DNA of 35,792 nucleotides from Nanobdellota archaeon. Lineage in GTDB: Archaea > Nanobdellota > Nanobdellia > Parvarchaeales > Parvarchaeaceae. The position numbers were made by a program, and so were the translations under genes. The notes below the pieces were generated by a model. The model was not told the origin of the DNA and did no database searches. It saw nothing but the letters and a program-made list of their open reading frames with translations. The stretch spans positions 1 through 35,792 of the forward strand of contig JAJZNK010000007.1 in NCBI GenBank assembly GCA_021811735.1, written 5' to 3'. Numbering within the stretch: position 1 is the first letter of the stretch; each line of letters begins with the position of its first letter. Shown piece after piece: positions 26,753-35,562 of this stretch.

Positions 26753-26879
26753 GTGCTTTAATTGCGGGGCAACAGTAGACTCTTCCGAAATAGGTGACAT
26801 AGTAAGGTGTCCATATTGTGGCGGCAGAGTCTTGGTTAAGAAAAAGCCAGAAGGCAGTCATCATGTCAAGGCTAGGTAG
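26739..26879 (+). CDS. rpoP: DNA-directed RNA polymerase subunit P (Rpo12/RpoP), 46 aa, absent from the supplied ORF track
   Basis: MSKYKCFNCGATVDSSEIGDIVRCPYCGGRVLVKKKPEGSHHVKAR; zinc ribbon CxxC...CxxC; overlaps eL43 by 14 nt. Confidence 0.88.
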   Translation: MSKYKCFNCGATVDSSEIGDIVRCPYCGGRVLVKKKPEGSHHVKAR

Positions 26880-27105
26880 CCCATTTGAATTAACCATCAA
26901 AATAAGAGGAGACGAAGGATTTTTGAAAAATATTTCAAGTTTTTTGTCCAATAGCTCAAGTCAAAGAGTGAAAATCAACGTAAGGCATTCAAATAGTTTG
27001 TTAAGCATAGCTATTAAAGCGGCTGATTTTAATATACTATTGGCTGTAAATAATAGCATAATGCAGTCTTTAAAAATGATTGAGGAGGTAAATCTGTATG
27101 GATGA
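26863..27105 (+). CDS. KEOPS complex Pcc1-like subunit
   Basis: MSRLGSPFELTIKIRGDEGFLKNISSFLSNSSSQRVKINVRHSNSLLSIAIKAADFNILLAVNNSIMQSLKMIEEVNLYG; size and position between rpoP and prefoldin beta fit Pcc1. Start revised from the 26818 ORF call. Confidence 0.68.
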   Translation: MSRLGSPFELTIKIRGDEGFLKNISSFLSNSSSQRVKINVRHSNSLLSIAIKAADFNILLAVNNSIMQSLKMIEEVNLYG

Positions 27106-27391
27106 GAATGAATTTGAAGAAACGAGACAGCGCTTGCAGATTGAGACTACTCAAAAGCAGACTTTTCAGATACAGTACAATGAACTAAAAAGGACTGTTG
27201 AAGAAGTAGAAAAATCAGGAAACGAATCCGAGCTTTTCCAGCTTTCAGGCCAGATACTTATACGTAAAAATAAAGAAGAGATCCTAAAAGATTTAAAAGA
27301 AAAGATGGAAATAGTTGATTTTAGGATAAAGTCCTCAAGTAAATCTATAGATGAGCTTACTAAAAAGGTTCAAAGCATGCAGGGCAAGTAA
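27098..27391 (+). CDS. pfdB: Prefoldin beta subunit
   Basis: Coiled-coil/beta-hairpin layout 'QIQYNELKRTVEEVEKSGNESELFQLSGQILIRKNKEEILKDLKEKMEIVDFRIKSSSKSIDELTKKVQ'; SD ggaggt upstream. Confidence 0.85.
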   Translation: MDENEFEETRQRLQIETTQKQTFQIQYNELKRTVEEVEKSGNESELFQLSGQILIRKNKEEILKDLKEKMEIVDFRIKSSSKSIDELTKKVQSMQGK

Positions 27392-27447
27392 AACGGCAGA
27401 ATTCTTATTCAGGTAAAATTTTTATTTGTATATATACATAGAATATC

Positions 27448-28413
27448 ATGTTTGATTTCGTTACTTTGGGTTCTGCAACAAAAGATATGTTTTTGTTTCT
27501 GAATAAGGTAACGCTAAAACCAGGTGTAAACAGGCATTTTCTAGAGATACCTGTTGATAAAAAAATAGACGTCAGCAAGGTGTTGGCATTCAGTGGTGGA
27601 AGCGCTACAAATTCAGCGGCAACTTTCTCTTCGTTTGGTAAAAAATGTGCAGTTATATCTAAAATAGGCAACGATGAGTACGGTAATTTTATACTATCTG
27701 ACCTGAATAAACTAAAGATTAACACTGATTTTATAAAAGTTGCAGATGGAGAAACCCCTTTCTCTGATATCATAGTCTCATCCGAAGGCAGTATGGTCTT
27801 GTTAATCCATCGTGGGATAGAAAGCACCCTTTCAACCGAGGATGTTAACCTTAATTTTAAATCAAAATGGCTTTTCATAGGGCCTCTACCTCAGAAAAAC
27901 ACAGAATTTCTTTATGATATATTGCAGTTTGCAGACAAGTCCGGTATGAAGGTAGTGCTTAATCCAGGCTCAACAGAACTGAATTTGAAGCTGAAAAAAA
28001 TGGAACCTCTTCTGAAATACGTCGACATAATAAGTATGAACGATGATGAAGCAAGAAAGTTCGTAGGATATTCTAATGATGTCAACAACCTGTCAAAGCT
28101 TTCAAAATCAGTTAGGGAAACAGCCATAATAACAAAAGGAGATAAAGGTGCCTTAGTGCAATCCAATGGGACTCTTTACATTGCAAACACATTCAAGACC
28201 AAACAAGTAAATTTTGTCGGAGCCGGCGACGCTTTCTTATCAGGATTCGTAAATGCCATAGACGATAGTAAAGGTATAGAAGATGCAATCACTCTAGGGA
28301 GCTTTAATGCAAGCAATGTCATACAGAAATTTGGCGCAAAAAGCGGTATAAAAGGAAAGTACCCTCCAGAAAATATGAAACTTAGAATAGTCAAAAACAA
28401 GTTAAATATATAA
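27448..28413 (+). CDS. PfkB-family carbohydrate kinase
   Basis: 'FSGGSATNSAATFSSFGKKCAVISKIGNDEYG', 'NFVGAGDAFLSGFVNAI' PfkB signature. Confidence 0.88.
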   Translation: MFDFVTLGSATKDMFLFLNKVTLKPGVNRHFLEIPVDKKIDVSKVLAFSGGSATNSAATFSSFGKKCAVISKIGNDEYGNFILSDLNKLKINTDFIKVADGETPFSDIIVSSEGSMVLLIHRGIESTLSTEDVNLNFKSKWLFIGPLPQKNTEFLYDILQFADKSGMKVVLNPGSTELNLKLKKMEPLLKYVDIISMNDDEARKFVGYSNDVNNLSKLSKSVRETAIITKGDKGALVQSNGTLYIANTFKTKQVNFVGAGDAFLSGFVNAIDDSKGIEDAITLGSFNASNVIQKFGAKSGIKGKYPPENMKLRIVKNKLNI

Positions 28414-28435
28414 TAAACAAATTGCTATAGAGATA

Positions 28436-29167
28436 ATGGAAAAGTTGCCTTTGAGTGGGGTTTTCTTGGCATACGATCACGGTCTAGAGCACGGGCCTAC
28501 AGATTTCAACGAGGTTAACGTTTCTCCAAAATACATAATTGACTTGGCAAACAAAGCAGAGGTCGACGCTATAATACTGCTGAAAGGAAGTGCAATTCAT
28601 TATTATAATAAAAAAAATGTTAACATGCCTCTTATACTAAAGTTAAACGGGAAAACACGACTTTATGAGGGCGAACCATTCTCCACCCAAAATACAAGCG
28701 TCGAGGAAGCAGTAAAATTGGGCGCATCTGCAGTCGGCTACACGGTTTATTGGGGAAGTAAATACGAGAAGTATATGCTGAGGGAATTTGGCAAAATTGA
28801 AGAAAAAGCACATTCTTTGGGACTGCCAGTTATCATGTGGTCATACCCCAGGGGTAAAAACATACAAGATGACGAATCTTTAGAGATAGTGTCATACGCT
28901 GCTAGGGCTGCATTCGAGATGGGGGCCGATATAGTAAAACTGAAATACCCCGATGACGATTCTAAACTCGACTGGGTGGTTAAATCTGCAGATAAAACAA
29001 AAGTTTTCTTGGCAGGAGGCAAAAAGCTAGATTCAGAGAACATAGAACAGCACGTTAAAAAAGCTATAGACGCTGGGTTCAGTGGAATGGCTATAGGCAG
29101 GAACATCTGGCAGAGCGACAACCCTGTCGAAAGGATAAGAGAGATAAAAAGTATAATTAAAGGCTGA
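28436..29167 (+). CDS. fba: Class I fructose-bisphosphate aldolase, archaeal (DhnA) type
   Basis: 'VFLAYDHGLEHGPTDF', 'MGADIVKLKYPDDDSK' (Schiff-base Lys region), 'VFLAGGKK', 'GFSGMAIGRNIWQ'. Confidence 0.9.
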   Translation: MEKLPLSGVFLAYDHGLEHGPTDFNEVNVSPKYIIDLANKAEVDAIILLKGSAIHYYNKKNVNMPLILKLNGKTRLYEGEPFSTQNTSVEEAVKLGASAVGYTVYWGSKYEKYMLREFGKIEEKAHSLGLPVIMWSYPRGKNIQDDESLEIVSYAARAAFEMGADIVKLKYPDDDSKLDWVVKSADKTKVFLAGGKKLDSENIEQHVKKAIDAGFSGMAIGRNIWQSDNPVERIREIKSIIKG

Positions 29168-30009
29168 TGGAAAGCGGTAAACTATGTATAGACATAGGTG
29201 GCACGAAGACGATATTCGCCTTAATCGATAAAAAAGGAATTGTAAAAAGCAAAAGGATAGATACTGCAATTACAAAGCAGGCTTTCCTGGAAGACATGAA
29301 GCGAAATATAGAAGAGTATCTTCCCTTATCTAATGGAATTATAAACATATCAATCGCTGGGAGAGTAAATCATAAAGGTAAGGTAATTTTCTGCCCTAAC
29401 CTACCAATAAAAGGAGTCAACTTTCTCGATTTTTTAAGAAAGTTTTCTAATAACGTAAATATAGAAAATGATGGAAATTGTTTTGGTCTGTATCAGCTCT
29501 ACAAAGGATATTTACGCGGTGCGAATAGCGGATTGATAGTCGTATGGGGAACGGGAATAGGTAATTCTATAATATATAAAAATAGAATTTATGAAGGCGG
29601 TGGTTTTGCCACTGAATCTGGTCACATAATCGTGGATTATAAAACAGGTAAAAGCGCAGAGGATATGATTGGCGGCAAGTCAATAATAAAGCGCTACAAA
29701 ATGAATGGACTTGAAATGCATAATCTAGCTGAAAAGGGAAACAAAAAGGCAATAGCTTCATTTAATAGCATAGGAAAGATGTTCGGGTATTATTTATCTT
29801 CTATGTGTTTTGTTATAGATCCTGAAACGATTGTAATAGGCGGAAGTTTTGTAAATTCATGGAAATTCATGGAAAGAAGTGTGTACGAAATTTTAAGAAG
29901 TAACCCACTGAGAAAGAACATAAAGGTAAAGATCGTAAAAGGGAAGTTTTATGTAATAAGAGGGTGTTATTTTATTGATGAGCACAAAAGTTTTAATAAT
30001 AAATTATAA
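29167..30009 (+). CDS. ROK family sugar kinase (glucokinase-like)
   Basis: 'LCIDIGGTKTIFALIDKKG', 'VVWGTGIGNSIIYKNRIYEGGGFATESGHI', 'DPETIVIGGSF'. Confidence 0.82.
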   Translation: MESGKLCIDIGGTKTIFALIDKKGIVKSKRIDTAITKQAFLEDMKRNIEEYLPLSNGIINISIAGRVNHKGKVIFCPNLPIKGVNFLDFLRKFSNNVNIENDGNCFGLYQLYKGYLRGANSGLIVVWGTGIGNSIIYKNRIYEGGGFATESGHIIVDYKTGKSAEDMIGGKSIIKRYKMNGLEMHNLAEKGNKKAIASFNSIGKMFGYYLSSMCFVIDPETIVIGGSFVNSWKFMERSVYEILRSNPLRKNIKVKIVKGKFYVIRGCYFIDEHKSFNNKL

Positions 30010-30664
30010 AGCCTATAAGGAAGCGTTTTCAAAAGGTCTGGATATTGCAACTTACGCGAAGCAGGTTTCTACTGAAACAAATGTGGAGGTAATAGTCGCT
30101 CCTCCATTTACAATGCTCAGTGAAACAAACAAAATCGCAAAAACAATAGCGCAAGGCGTCGATGAAGTGGATCCTGGGGCGTTCACAGCGCACATAACAT
30201 GGTTTGAACTTAAAGCGGTCGGAGTTTCAGGAACCTTATTGAATCATTCTGAGGAAAGGTATGCCTATTCAAGAGGGGGTCCTTTGGATTATGACAAGAT
30301 AAAGGAAGCCGTAGATAAATGCAAAGCCGCCGGCCTTGAAACATATGTCTGTGTCCAAAATACACAGGAGGCGGAAGAAATAGCAAAAATCAATCCAACT
30401 GGGATAGCATATGAGCCTCCCGAACTTATCGGCGGAGATATTTCGGTGGCCAATTCAAAACCTGACATTGTGAAAGAATTCTGTGAAGTCGTCAAAAAGA
30501 GTTCAAGTTGTCTTGCATTGATAGGAGCTGGAATAAAAGGGAAAGAAGATGCAATAAAAAGCGTAGAGCTTGGAAGTGACGGCCTGTTGGTAGCCTCTGG
30601 GATACTCAAAGAGGAAAATTATAAGGCAGTTATAGATGAACTTGTAAGCGGGTTAAGTCAGTGA
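29978..30664 (+). CDS. tpiA: Triosephosphate isomerase, archaeal type
   Basis: 'VLIINYKAYKEA', 'VIVAPPFTML', 'LLNHSEERY', 'IAYEPPELIGG', 'GAGIKGKEDAIKSVELGSDGLLVASGI'. Confidence 0.93.
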   Translation: MSTKVLIINYKAYKEAFSKGLDIATYAKQVSTETNVEVIVAPPFTMLSETNKIAKTIAQGVDEVDPGAFTAHITWFELKAVGVSGTLLNHSEERYAYSRGGPLDYDKIKEAVDKCKAAGLETYVCVQNTQEAEEIAKINPTGIAYEPPELIGGDISVANSKPDIVKEFCEVVKKSSSCLALIGAGIKGKEDAIKSVELGSDGLLVASGILKEENYKAVIDELVSGLSQ

Positions 30665-31780
30665 ATTTATATTCAAGATGTCATTTTTGATAGCACTGGT
30701 ATTGCACGCTGCATTGCTGTAGCCAATATAACTGCATAGCATAGTTCTCATGAAATTTACACTGTTATTGAATGCAATTCCATATGTTTTATTGTCCGCT
30801 ATTAACTGTTTTATCTCTTGTATATTTTTATCATTGAACAGCCTTGGATTTAGCATGGAGGATACCTCAACATATCTGCCTCCAATATCTAAAAAAGGCA
30901 TAAAGTTACCTATATTGTTAAAAAATGGGTAAGCAGAGTTTTGGTCGAACTCAAACAACTGCTTTTCAAGTGTGTTAATGTATGGACTCGAGCTAAGATT
31001 CTGTAAACTTGACGATTCGATGTTAAAATACTTGCTGTTATAATTGTTTCCGTTTATCGTATAAAATTGAATATTACCGAGCGTTTTTCCAGCAGAAAAC
31101 GAAACCGATGGTGAAGTCATTACACTAAGGTTACTGAAATTTCCAAAAGGTAGCAAAGCATTGTAAAGTATGAAGCTCTGGACTGCGCTGAAGCTAGAAT
31201 TGCTGTATACAAAACTTATCTCAGTTTTATTTTTATACACATAATTTGTGTCGTTAACTAGATACAGTACTTCAGATGGGTTGATTACGGAACTATTTAA
31301 ATTTTGATAGACATATGACTGATTGAATATATCAAATGAAGTTATAGTTCTATTTTGTATTAAGTCGAAATAAGTAATGCCTTTTGCTAACCCCGCTAGG
31401 AAAGGAGTATTAAGAACAAAATTATTTCCTTCAACATTGAACCCATTAAGGTATATAAGACCATTTAGGGCTTTCGATGAAATAGTAGTTTCATTCAGTA
31501 TAAGTGTCGGCAACGCAGTTACAGAAAAGTTCGACACCAGTGACAACCCTTTCGATGTATTGAAAGATATATTTTTTGAGTTAAATGGTATATTTTCAGA
31601 TTTAAACAGCGAATTGATTATTCCAAGTGCTCCGTTACTGCAACTGCTGCAATCGTTATACAATATTTCTGTAACATCCGTGTTCTGTTTTAAACTATTC
31701 GAATGGTTAAAAAATAAAAAATATATCATTACAATAACTATAACAGCTCCTAAAGCCAAAATCAGATTTTTTTTATCCAC
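30653..31780 (-). CDS. Membrane-anchored extracytoplasmic protein with N-terminal thioredoxin-like CxxC region and C-terminal DUF929-like region
   Basis: N-terminal TM; 'ILYNDCSSCSNGALGIINSLF' (CSSC); 'FILYNALLPFGNFSNL...GNIQFYTINGNNYNSKYFNIE...FMPFLDIGGRYV' resembles DUF929. Confidence 0.55.
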   Translation of the reverse strand: MDKKNLILALGAVIVIVMIYFLFFNHSNSLKQNTDVTEILYNDCSSCSNGALGIINSLFKSENIPFNSKNISFNTSKGLSLVSNFSVTALPTLILNETTISSKALNGLIYLNGFNVEGNNFVLNTPFLAGLAKGITYFDLIQNRTITSFDIFNQSYVYQNLNSSVINPSEVLYLVNDTNYVYKNKTEISFVYSNSSFSAVQSFILYNALLPFGNFSNLSVMTSPSVSFSAGKTLGNIQFYTINGNNYNSKYFNIESSSLQNLSSSPYINTLEKQLFEFDQNSAYPFFNNIGNFMPFLDIGGRYVEVSSMLNPRLFNDKNIQEIKQLIADNKTYGIAFNNSVNFMRTMLCSYIGYSNAACNTSAIKNDILNINSLT

Positions 31781-31819
31781 TGTAACATTAAATTATTTCT
31801 TCTATTAATAATTACCAAC

Positions 31820-32596
31820 TTATTTGAAAATATCTTGTAGGTTTTTTAAATGCGTTTCTTCTACAGTCGAAAGCTTTATCGGTGTTATCGTTATGTTTCC
31901 TGCAAATAAATTGTAAAGGTCTGCGGTTTTATCGAGATTTTTTTTCAGTGTGCCGTACAACCAATAATAATCTCTGCCATTTGGATCTTTCTTTTTTATT
32001 ACGATGTTGTCAAATACGCTTTTATCAGTTTTAACTATCTTTACCTCAGTCTTTACCGTTGTTTTGAATGGCAGATTTACGTTTACCATATCGACGTTTT
32101 TTGGAAAGCCGCGTGTCTTTATTTTTTTAAGTATATTAATTATGCTACCATAGGAGGTTTTCATATTTTGGTCTATCTTAGTCTGGTTCATACCTGGAGA
32201 CAGGTTCTTTGAAAAAGCAATACTTGGTATCTCAGATATCGCCGAAAACATTGCAGCGGATATCGTTCCGGATGAATAAACCGTTTCCAGACCTGCATTC
32301 ATCCCTTCATTTATTCCTGATAAAATCATAGAAACTTTGCCTTCGAAGAGGTGGTAGATTGACATGAAAACACAGTCTGCTGGAGTACCTGAAACAGTAT
32401 AGCATGGCATTCCGTTATATCTTATCTTTTCTACTCTTAGTGGTTTATGAAACGTAAAACTCATCCCACTTGAACTTTGAAGTCTATCTGGTGAAACGAC
32501 TACAACCTGCGACCCAAAAACAGCTTTCGCGGCCAGGTACAACGTATTTAGTCCGCCGGTTTTATATCCGTCATCGTTAGTTACGACTATTACCAT
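31820..32596 (-). CDS. surE: 5'-nucleotidase SurE
   Basis: 'VVTNDDGYKTGGLNTLY', 'VVSPDRLQSSSGMSFTFHKPLR', 'TVSGTPADCVFMSIYHLF', 'LILSGINEGMNAGLETVYSGTISAAM'-type signatures. Confidence 0.93.
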   Translation of the reverse strand: MVIVVTNDDGYKTGGLNTLYLAAKAVFGSQVVVVSPDRLQSSSGMSFTFHKPLRVEKIRYNGMPCYTVSGTPADCVFMSIYHLFEGKVSMILSGINEGMNAGLETVYSSGTISAAMFSAISEIPSIAFSKNLSPGMNQTKIDQNMKTSYGSIINILKKIKTRGFPKNVDMVNVNLPFKTTVKTEVKIVKTDKSVFDNIVIKKKDPNGRDYYWLYGTLKKNLDKTADLYNLFAGNITITPIKLSTVEETHLKNLQDIFK

Positions 32597-32637
32597 TATA
32601 TATTTCTAGCCAACCCTTGTATTTATCTTATTATAGT

Positions 32638-32943
32638 CTATCCAAACAGACTGCTAAGACCCGCTGCTGCTTCTTCTGCACTCTTTCCCTCTTCTTTATG
32701 GGATTCTTCTTTTTTGTTTTCTTTACTTTCATGTGCAGCCGGCGCTTGAGCCTGAGCAATTTGTGCATTCTGCGCGTCCTCTATTATTTTGTTTATATCA
32801 ACACCTTTTAGGGCAGAAACAACTACTTTTATTTGAGCATCATCTGGTTGTGCACCAGTTGCAGATATAACACTCTTTAGAGTGTCCTCTGTTACTTCTT
32901 TACCTAAACTGTTTAGCAACATTGCAGCGTATACGTACTCCAT
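32638..32943 (-). CDS. rpl12: Ribosomal protein P1 (archaeal L12)
   Basis: 'MEYVYAAMLLNSLGKEVTEDTLKSVISATGAQPDDAQIKVVVSAL...EEAAAGLSSLFG'. Confidence 0.93.
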   Translation of the reverse strand: MEYVYAAMLLNSLGKEVTEDTLKSVISATGAQPDDAQIKVVVSALKGVDINKIIEDAQNAQIAQAQAPAAHESKENKKEESHKEEGKSAEEAAAGLSSLFG

Positions 32944-32946
32944 ACT

Positions 32947-33792
32947 TTATTTTCCTCCAACTATTTTATTTAATGCATCGGCGTTATAAACTGCCTTTGC
33001 TAATATGTCCCTTGCATTTGAACTTGAGACTATATTTCTATTTACAGATAGAAATCTTACTCCTATATAAATCTTTTTAATCAGCTCTTTTATGGAATAT
33101 TTGTTTATAATACCACCTTTTAGCGATATTTGGAGTGCTGCAGTAAAAGCTTTACCGACGCCTTCGATATAGGTTTCTTTCTTTGTGTATAATAATTGCT
33201 TACCGAACATGTTTTTTCCATCGTATGCATAGGCTACGGACAGTACTAACTCTTTCGGTCTTATATCCATACTTGACAATATCGAGGCTATCTTTTCGCT
33301 TATTTTCTCGCCTTTTTTCGCAATAGTAGTGTCTGATATTATGCTAATCTTTCCCGCTTCATTCTTTGTTTTAACTCCTATTGATGAAAACTGCGAAAGC
33401 ATCGGTCCCGGTGGGAAAGGTGTAGGTCCTGCGGGTAAGGTAATATCATTATCTAAGGTTTCACCAGTCTTCAGTTTTGCAAAAGTACTATTTTTCATTG
33501 CTTCGCTGGCAATATCAAACGGATCTTCATTTGATAGCATAAGAACAGGCATTTTTACCCCCTCTATTTTGTCCTTTAATGGCAAATTTATTTTATTGAG
33601 CGCATTGAAAATTACTACTTTATTTGCATACACAAACTCAGCTTTTCCCCTAAAGATTCTTTTCAATCTTTCGAAACTTTCTGAAGGGTATCCAAGCATT
33701 TCTACAAGTCCTATTGTTTTATATTTTTTTATCCTTTGCTGTAACTCTGCTGACTGTTTCTCTTTCTGTAAAGACCCTCTTGATTTTTTCAT
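32947..33792 (-). CDS. rplP0: Ribosomal protein uL10 (P0), lacking the usual acidic C-terminal tail
   Basis: 'IKKYKTIGLVEMLGYPSESFERLKRIFRGKAEFVYANKVV', 'LPAGPTPFPPGPMLSQFSSIGVKTK'; located between L1 and L12; ends '...DALNKIVGGK*'. Confidence 0.88.
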   Translation of the reverse strand: MKKSRGSLQKEKQSAELQQRIKKYKTIGLVEMLGYPSESFERLKRIFRGKAEFVYANKVVIFNALNKINLPLKDKIEGVKMPVLMLSNEDPFDIASEAMKNSTFAKLKTGETLDNDITLPAGPTPFPPGPMLSQFSSIGVKTKNEAGKISIISDTTIAKKGEKISEKIASILSSMDIRPKELVLSVAYAYDGKNMFGKQLLYTKKETYIEGVGKAFTAALQISLKGGIINKYSIKELIKKIYIGVRFLSVNRNIVSSSNARDILAKAVYNADALNKIVGGK

Positions 33793-34433
33793 ATAGCTAT
33801 TTTCTTCCCCATCGTTGGTTTAAGATACATATGTTTAATGCCGGCATCTCCGTTTAAAATATTCGCTTTCATGAATGAGTAAACAGTCATTACATTTTCC
33901 ACTATTTTATCAGATGGATCATTTTCATTACCAACCTTTACATTTACTGCATTTGTTTTTTTGGTGTTTATTTTAATTAGATTGTTTACCTTTTGGGCCT
34001 GCGCTTTAAGATCCGATGCGGGGGTTATTATGGTGTTTGTCTTTGGGTTTGGCATTTTGTTAGCTGCGGTAAGTTGTTTACCGAATTTTGCGGCCATCTG
34101 TGCCATTATGGAGGCCTCTGCGAAAAAGTAATCATGCGTTTTTATAAGTTTTCTTATGCTTTTTTTGTCAAATGTCTGGAAATCATCCTTTAAGATAGCT
34201 TTTGAAAAAGCATCAGTTGCCTTTACAACCAAGTCTTTATCTACAAAGGCGCATGTTTTTATATCCTTAACATGATTTGGCAGTGCAAGTACGCCATCTA
34301 CAGGCACATCTGATTTTGTTTTTCTAGGTCTTAATACCATTATAAAGTCTACGGACTGTGTGAATTTTCTCTTATTTTCACTTACCTCTTTGACCACTTC
34401 CTCTAAGGCTTTCTTAATGCTTTCTTTATCCAT
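33789..34433 (-). CDS. rpl1: Ribosomal protein uL1
   Basis: 'FTQSVDFIMVLRPRKTKSDVPVDGVLALPNHVKDIKTCAFVDKDLV', 'KFGKQLTAANKMPNPKTNTIITPASDLK', 'NGDAGIKHMYLKPTMGKKIAI'. Confidence 0.92.
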   Translation of the reverse strand: MDKESIKKALEEVVKEVSENKRKFTQSVDFIMVLRPRKTKSDVPVDGVLALPNHVKDIKTCAFVDKDLVVKATDAFSKAILKDDFQTFDKKSIRKLIKTHDYFFAEASIMAQMAAKFGKQLTAANKMPNPKTNTIITPASDLKAQAQKVNNLIKINTKKTNAVNVKVGNENDPSDKIVENVMTVYSFMKANILNGDAGIKHMYLKPTMGKKIAI

Positions 34434-34572
34434 ATTGATTCGAATATAAAGAAACCTAATGTTTTTAAAGCTTTTTAACTTTTCTATAGTATTGCTTTGT
34501 AGAAAATTTGTTATAACAATGTGAGCAAATTACTACAATATCGATTTAAGTAGTAAAATAATTGCTGATTGA

Positions 34573-34872
34573 GCTACTTATGTTAAAACTGATGGCTCAT
34601 GGATGGACATATTTTCTTTATCTCCAGAATCATTAATGTCTGAAAAAATCGCAGCTTACCAATCAAGAAGATCAGTAAAAGATATATATGATATTTTTAT
34701 ACTTGCGCATACAGTAAAATTGACCGAAACACGTCAGATTATGGATAGATTTTTATCCGAAATTAAAAAACCGGTAGATGAAAATACATTAGCACAACTA
34801 ATTTACGACGGACCAATACCAAATGTAAAGGAAATTATAGATTATATCAGAAAACGATATAAAATACGTTGA
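34573..34872 (+). pseudogene. N-terminally truncated AbiEii-like nucleotidyltransferase (C-terminal part only)
   Basis: Frame open from after TGA 34570-34572: 'ATYVKTDGSWMDIFSLSPESLMSEKIAAYQSRRSVKDIYDIFILAHTV...'; typical AbiEii 'speelmaeKi.A...R...KDiyDl' region, but no upstream GSxxxDxD catalytic motif in any nearby frame. Confidence 0.5.
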
Positions 34873-34903
34873 CATTTTTCTTGACCATTTTGATGGAACT
34901 CCT

Positions 34904-35443
34904 GTGTTCTCCGCTGGTGATGCTAGAAGATTTTTGCTATATAATAAATCGGGAAAAACGTATCCTAAAAGGTTCATACAAAATATGGTTGTAAAGAAGA
35001 AAATTTTTAGAGTTTCTAAAGGGGTTTATACTACACATGATAATTCGGAAGTAGTAGGATTTGCATTTTCCCCTTTTTATTATGGTCTGACGTATGCGTT
35101 ATCATATTATAATATATGGGAGGAAAGAGCAAACTCAGTTATAATGACAACACGAGTAGTTAGAAGTGGGCAGAGAAAGTCCTTGGGCACTAATATCTCA
35201 GTATTTAGATTACCCCATTACTTATTTTTTGGGTATACTTCGGTTAGAGGAAATTTATTTTATTATCCAATTTCTGATTTGGAGAAAGTATTGATAGACA
35301 TCGTTTATTTTAATATAAATTTAAGAGAGGAAATTATCGAAAGACTGGTTTCTAAATTAAACAAACAAAAATTTTATAATTACTTAGACAAATGCCCAGA
35401 AAAGTTAAGGAGAAAAGTCATTTTATTTGTGCGTGGAAAATAA
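34904..35443 (+). CDS. AbiEi-like antitoxin / transcriptional regulator (possible TA remnant)
   Basis: 'KTYPKRFIQNMVVKKKIFRVSKGVYTTHDNSEVVGFAFSPFYYGLTYALSYYNIWEE...VFRLPHYLFFGYTSVRGNLFYYPISDLEKVLIDIVYF'; winged-helix then AbiEi-like core. GTG start; frame is open further upstream without ATG/GTG/TTG. Confidence 0.6.
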   Translation: MFSAGDARRFLLYNKSGKTYPKRFIQNMVVKKKIFRVSKGVYTTHDNSEVVGFAFSPFYYGLTYALSYYNIWEERANSVIMTTRVVRSGQRKSLGTNISVFRLPHYLFFGYTSVRGNLFYYPISDLEKVLIDIVYFNINLREEIIERLVSKLNKQKFYNYLDKCPEKLRRKVILFVRGK

Positions 35444-35530
35444 GTATGTGTGTAGCATATTGAAGGGTTATCAATCTGCTGTTGAAGTGTTTATTCGTGC
35501 TAAAAAAGAGTACAAAGAACAGATAATAAT

Positions 35531-35538
35531 ACTTAAAT
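35531..35538 (+). promoter_or_regulatory. TATA-like element of pilin-like gene copy C
   Basis: acttaaat, 25-32 nt upstream of the ATG at 35563, same layout as copies A and B. Confidence 0.4.
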
Positions 35539-35562
35539 TCTATGTTAGGTATTATTTTATTC

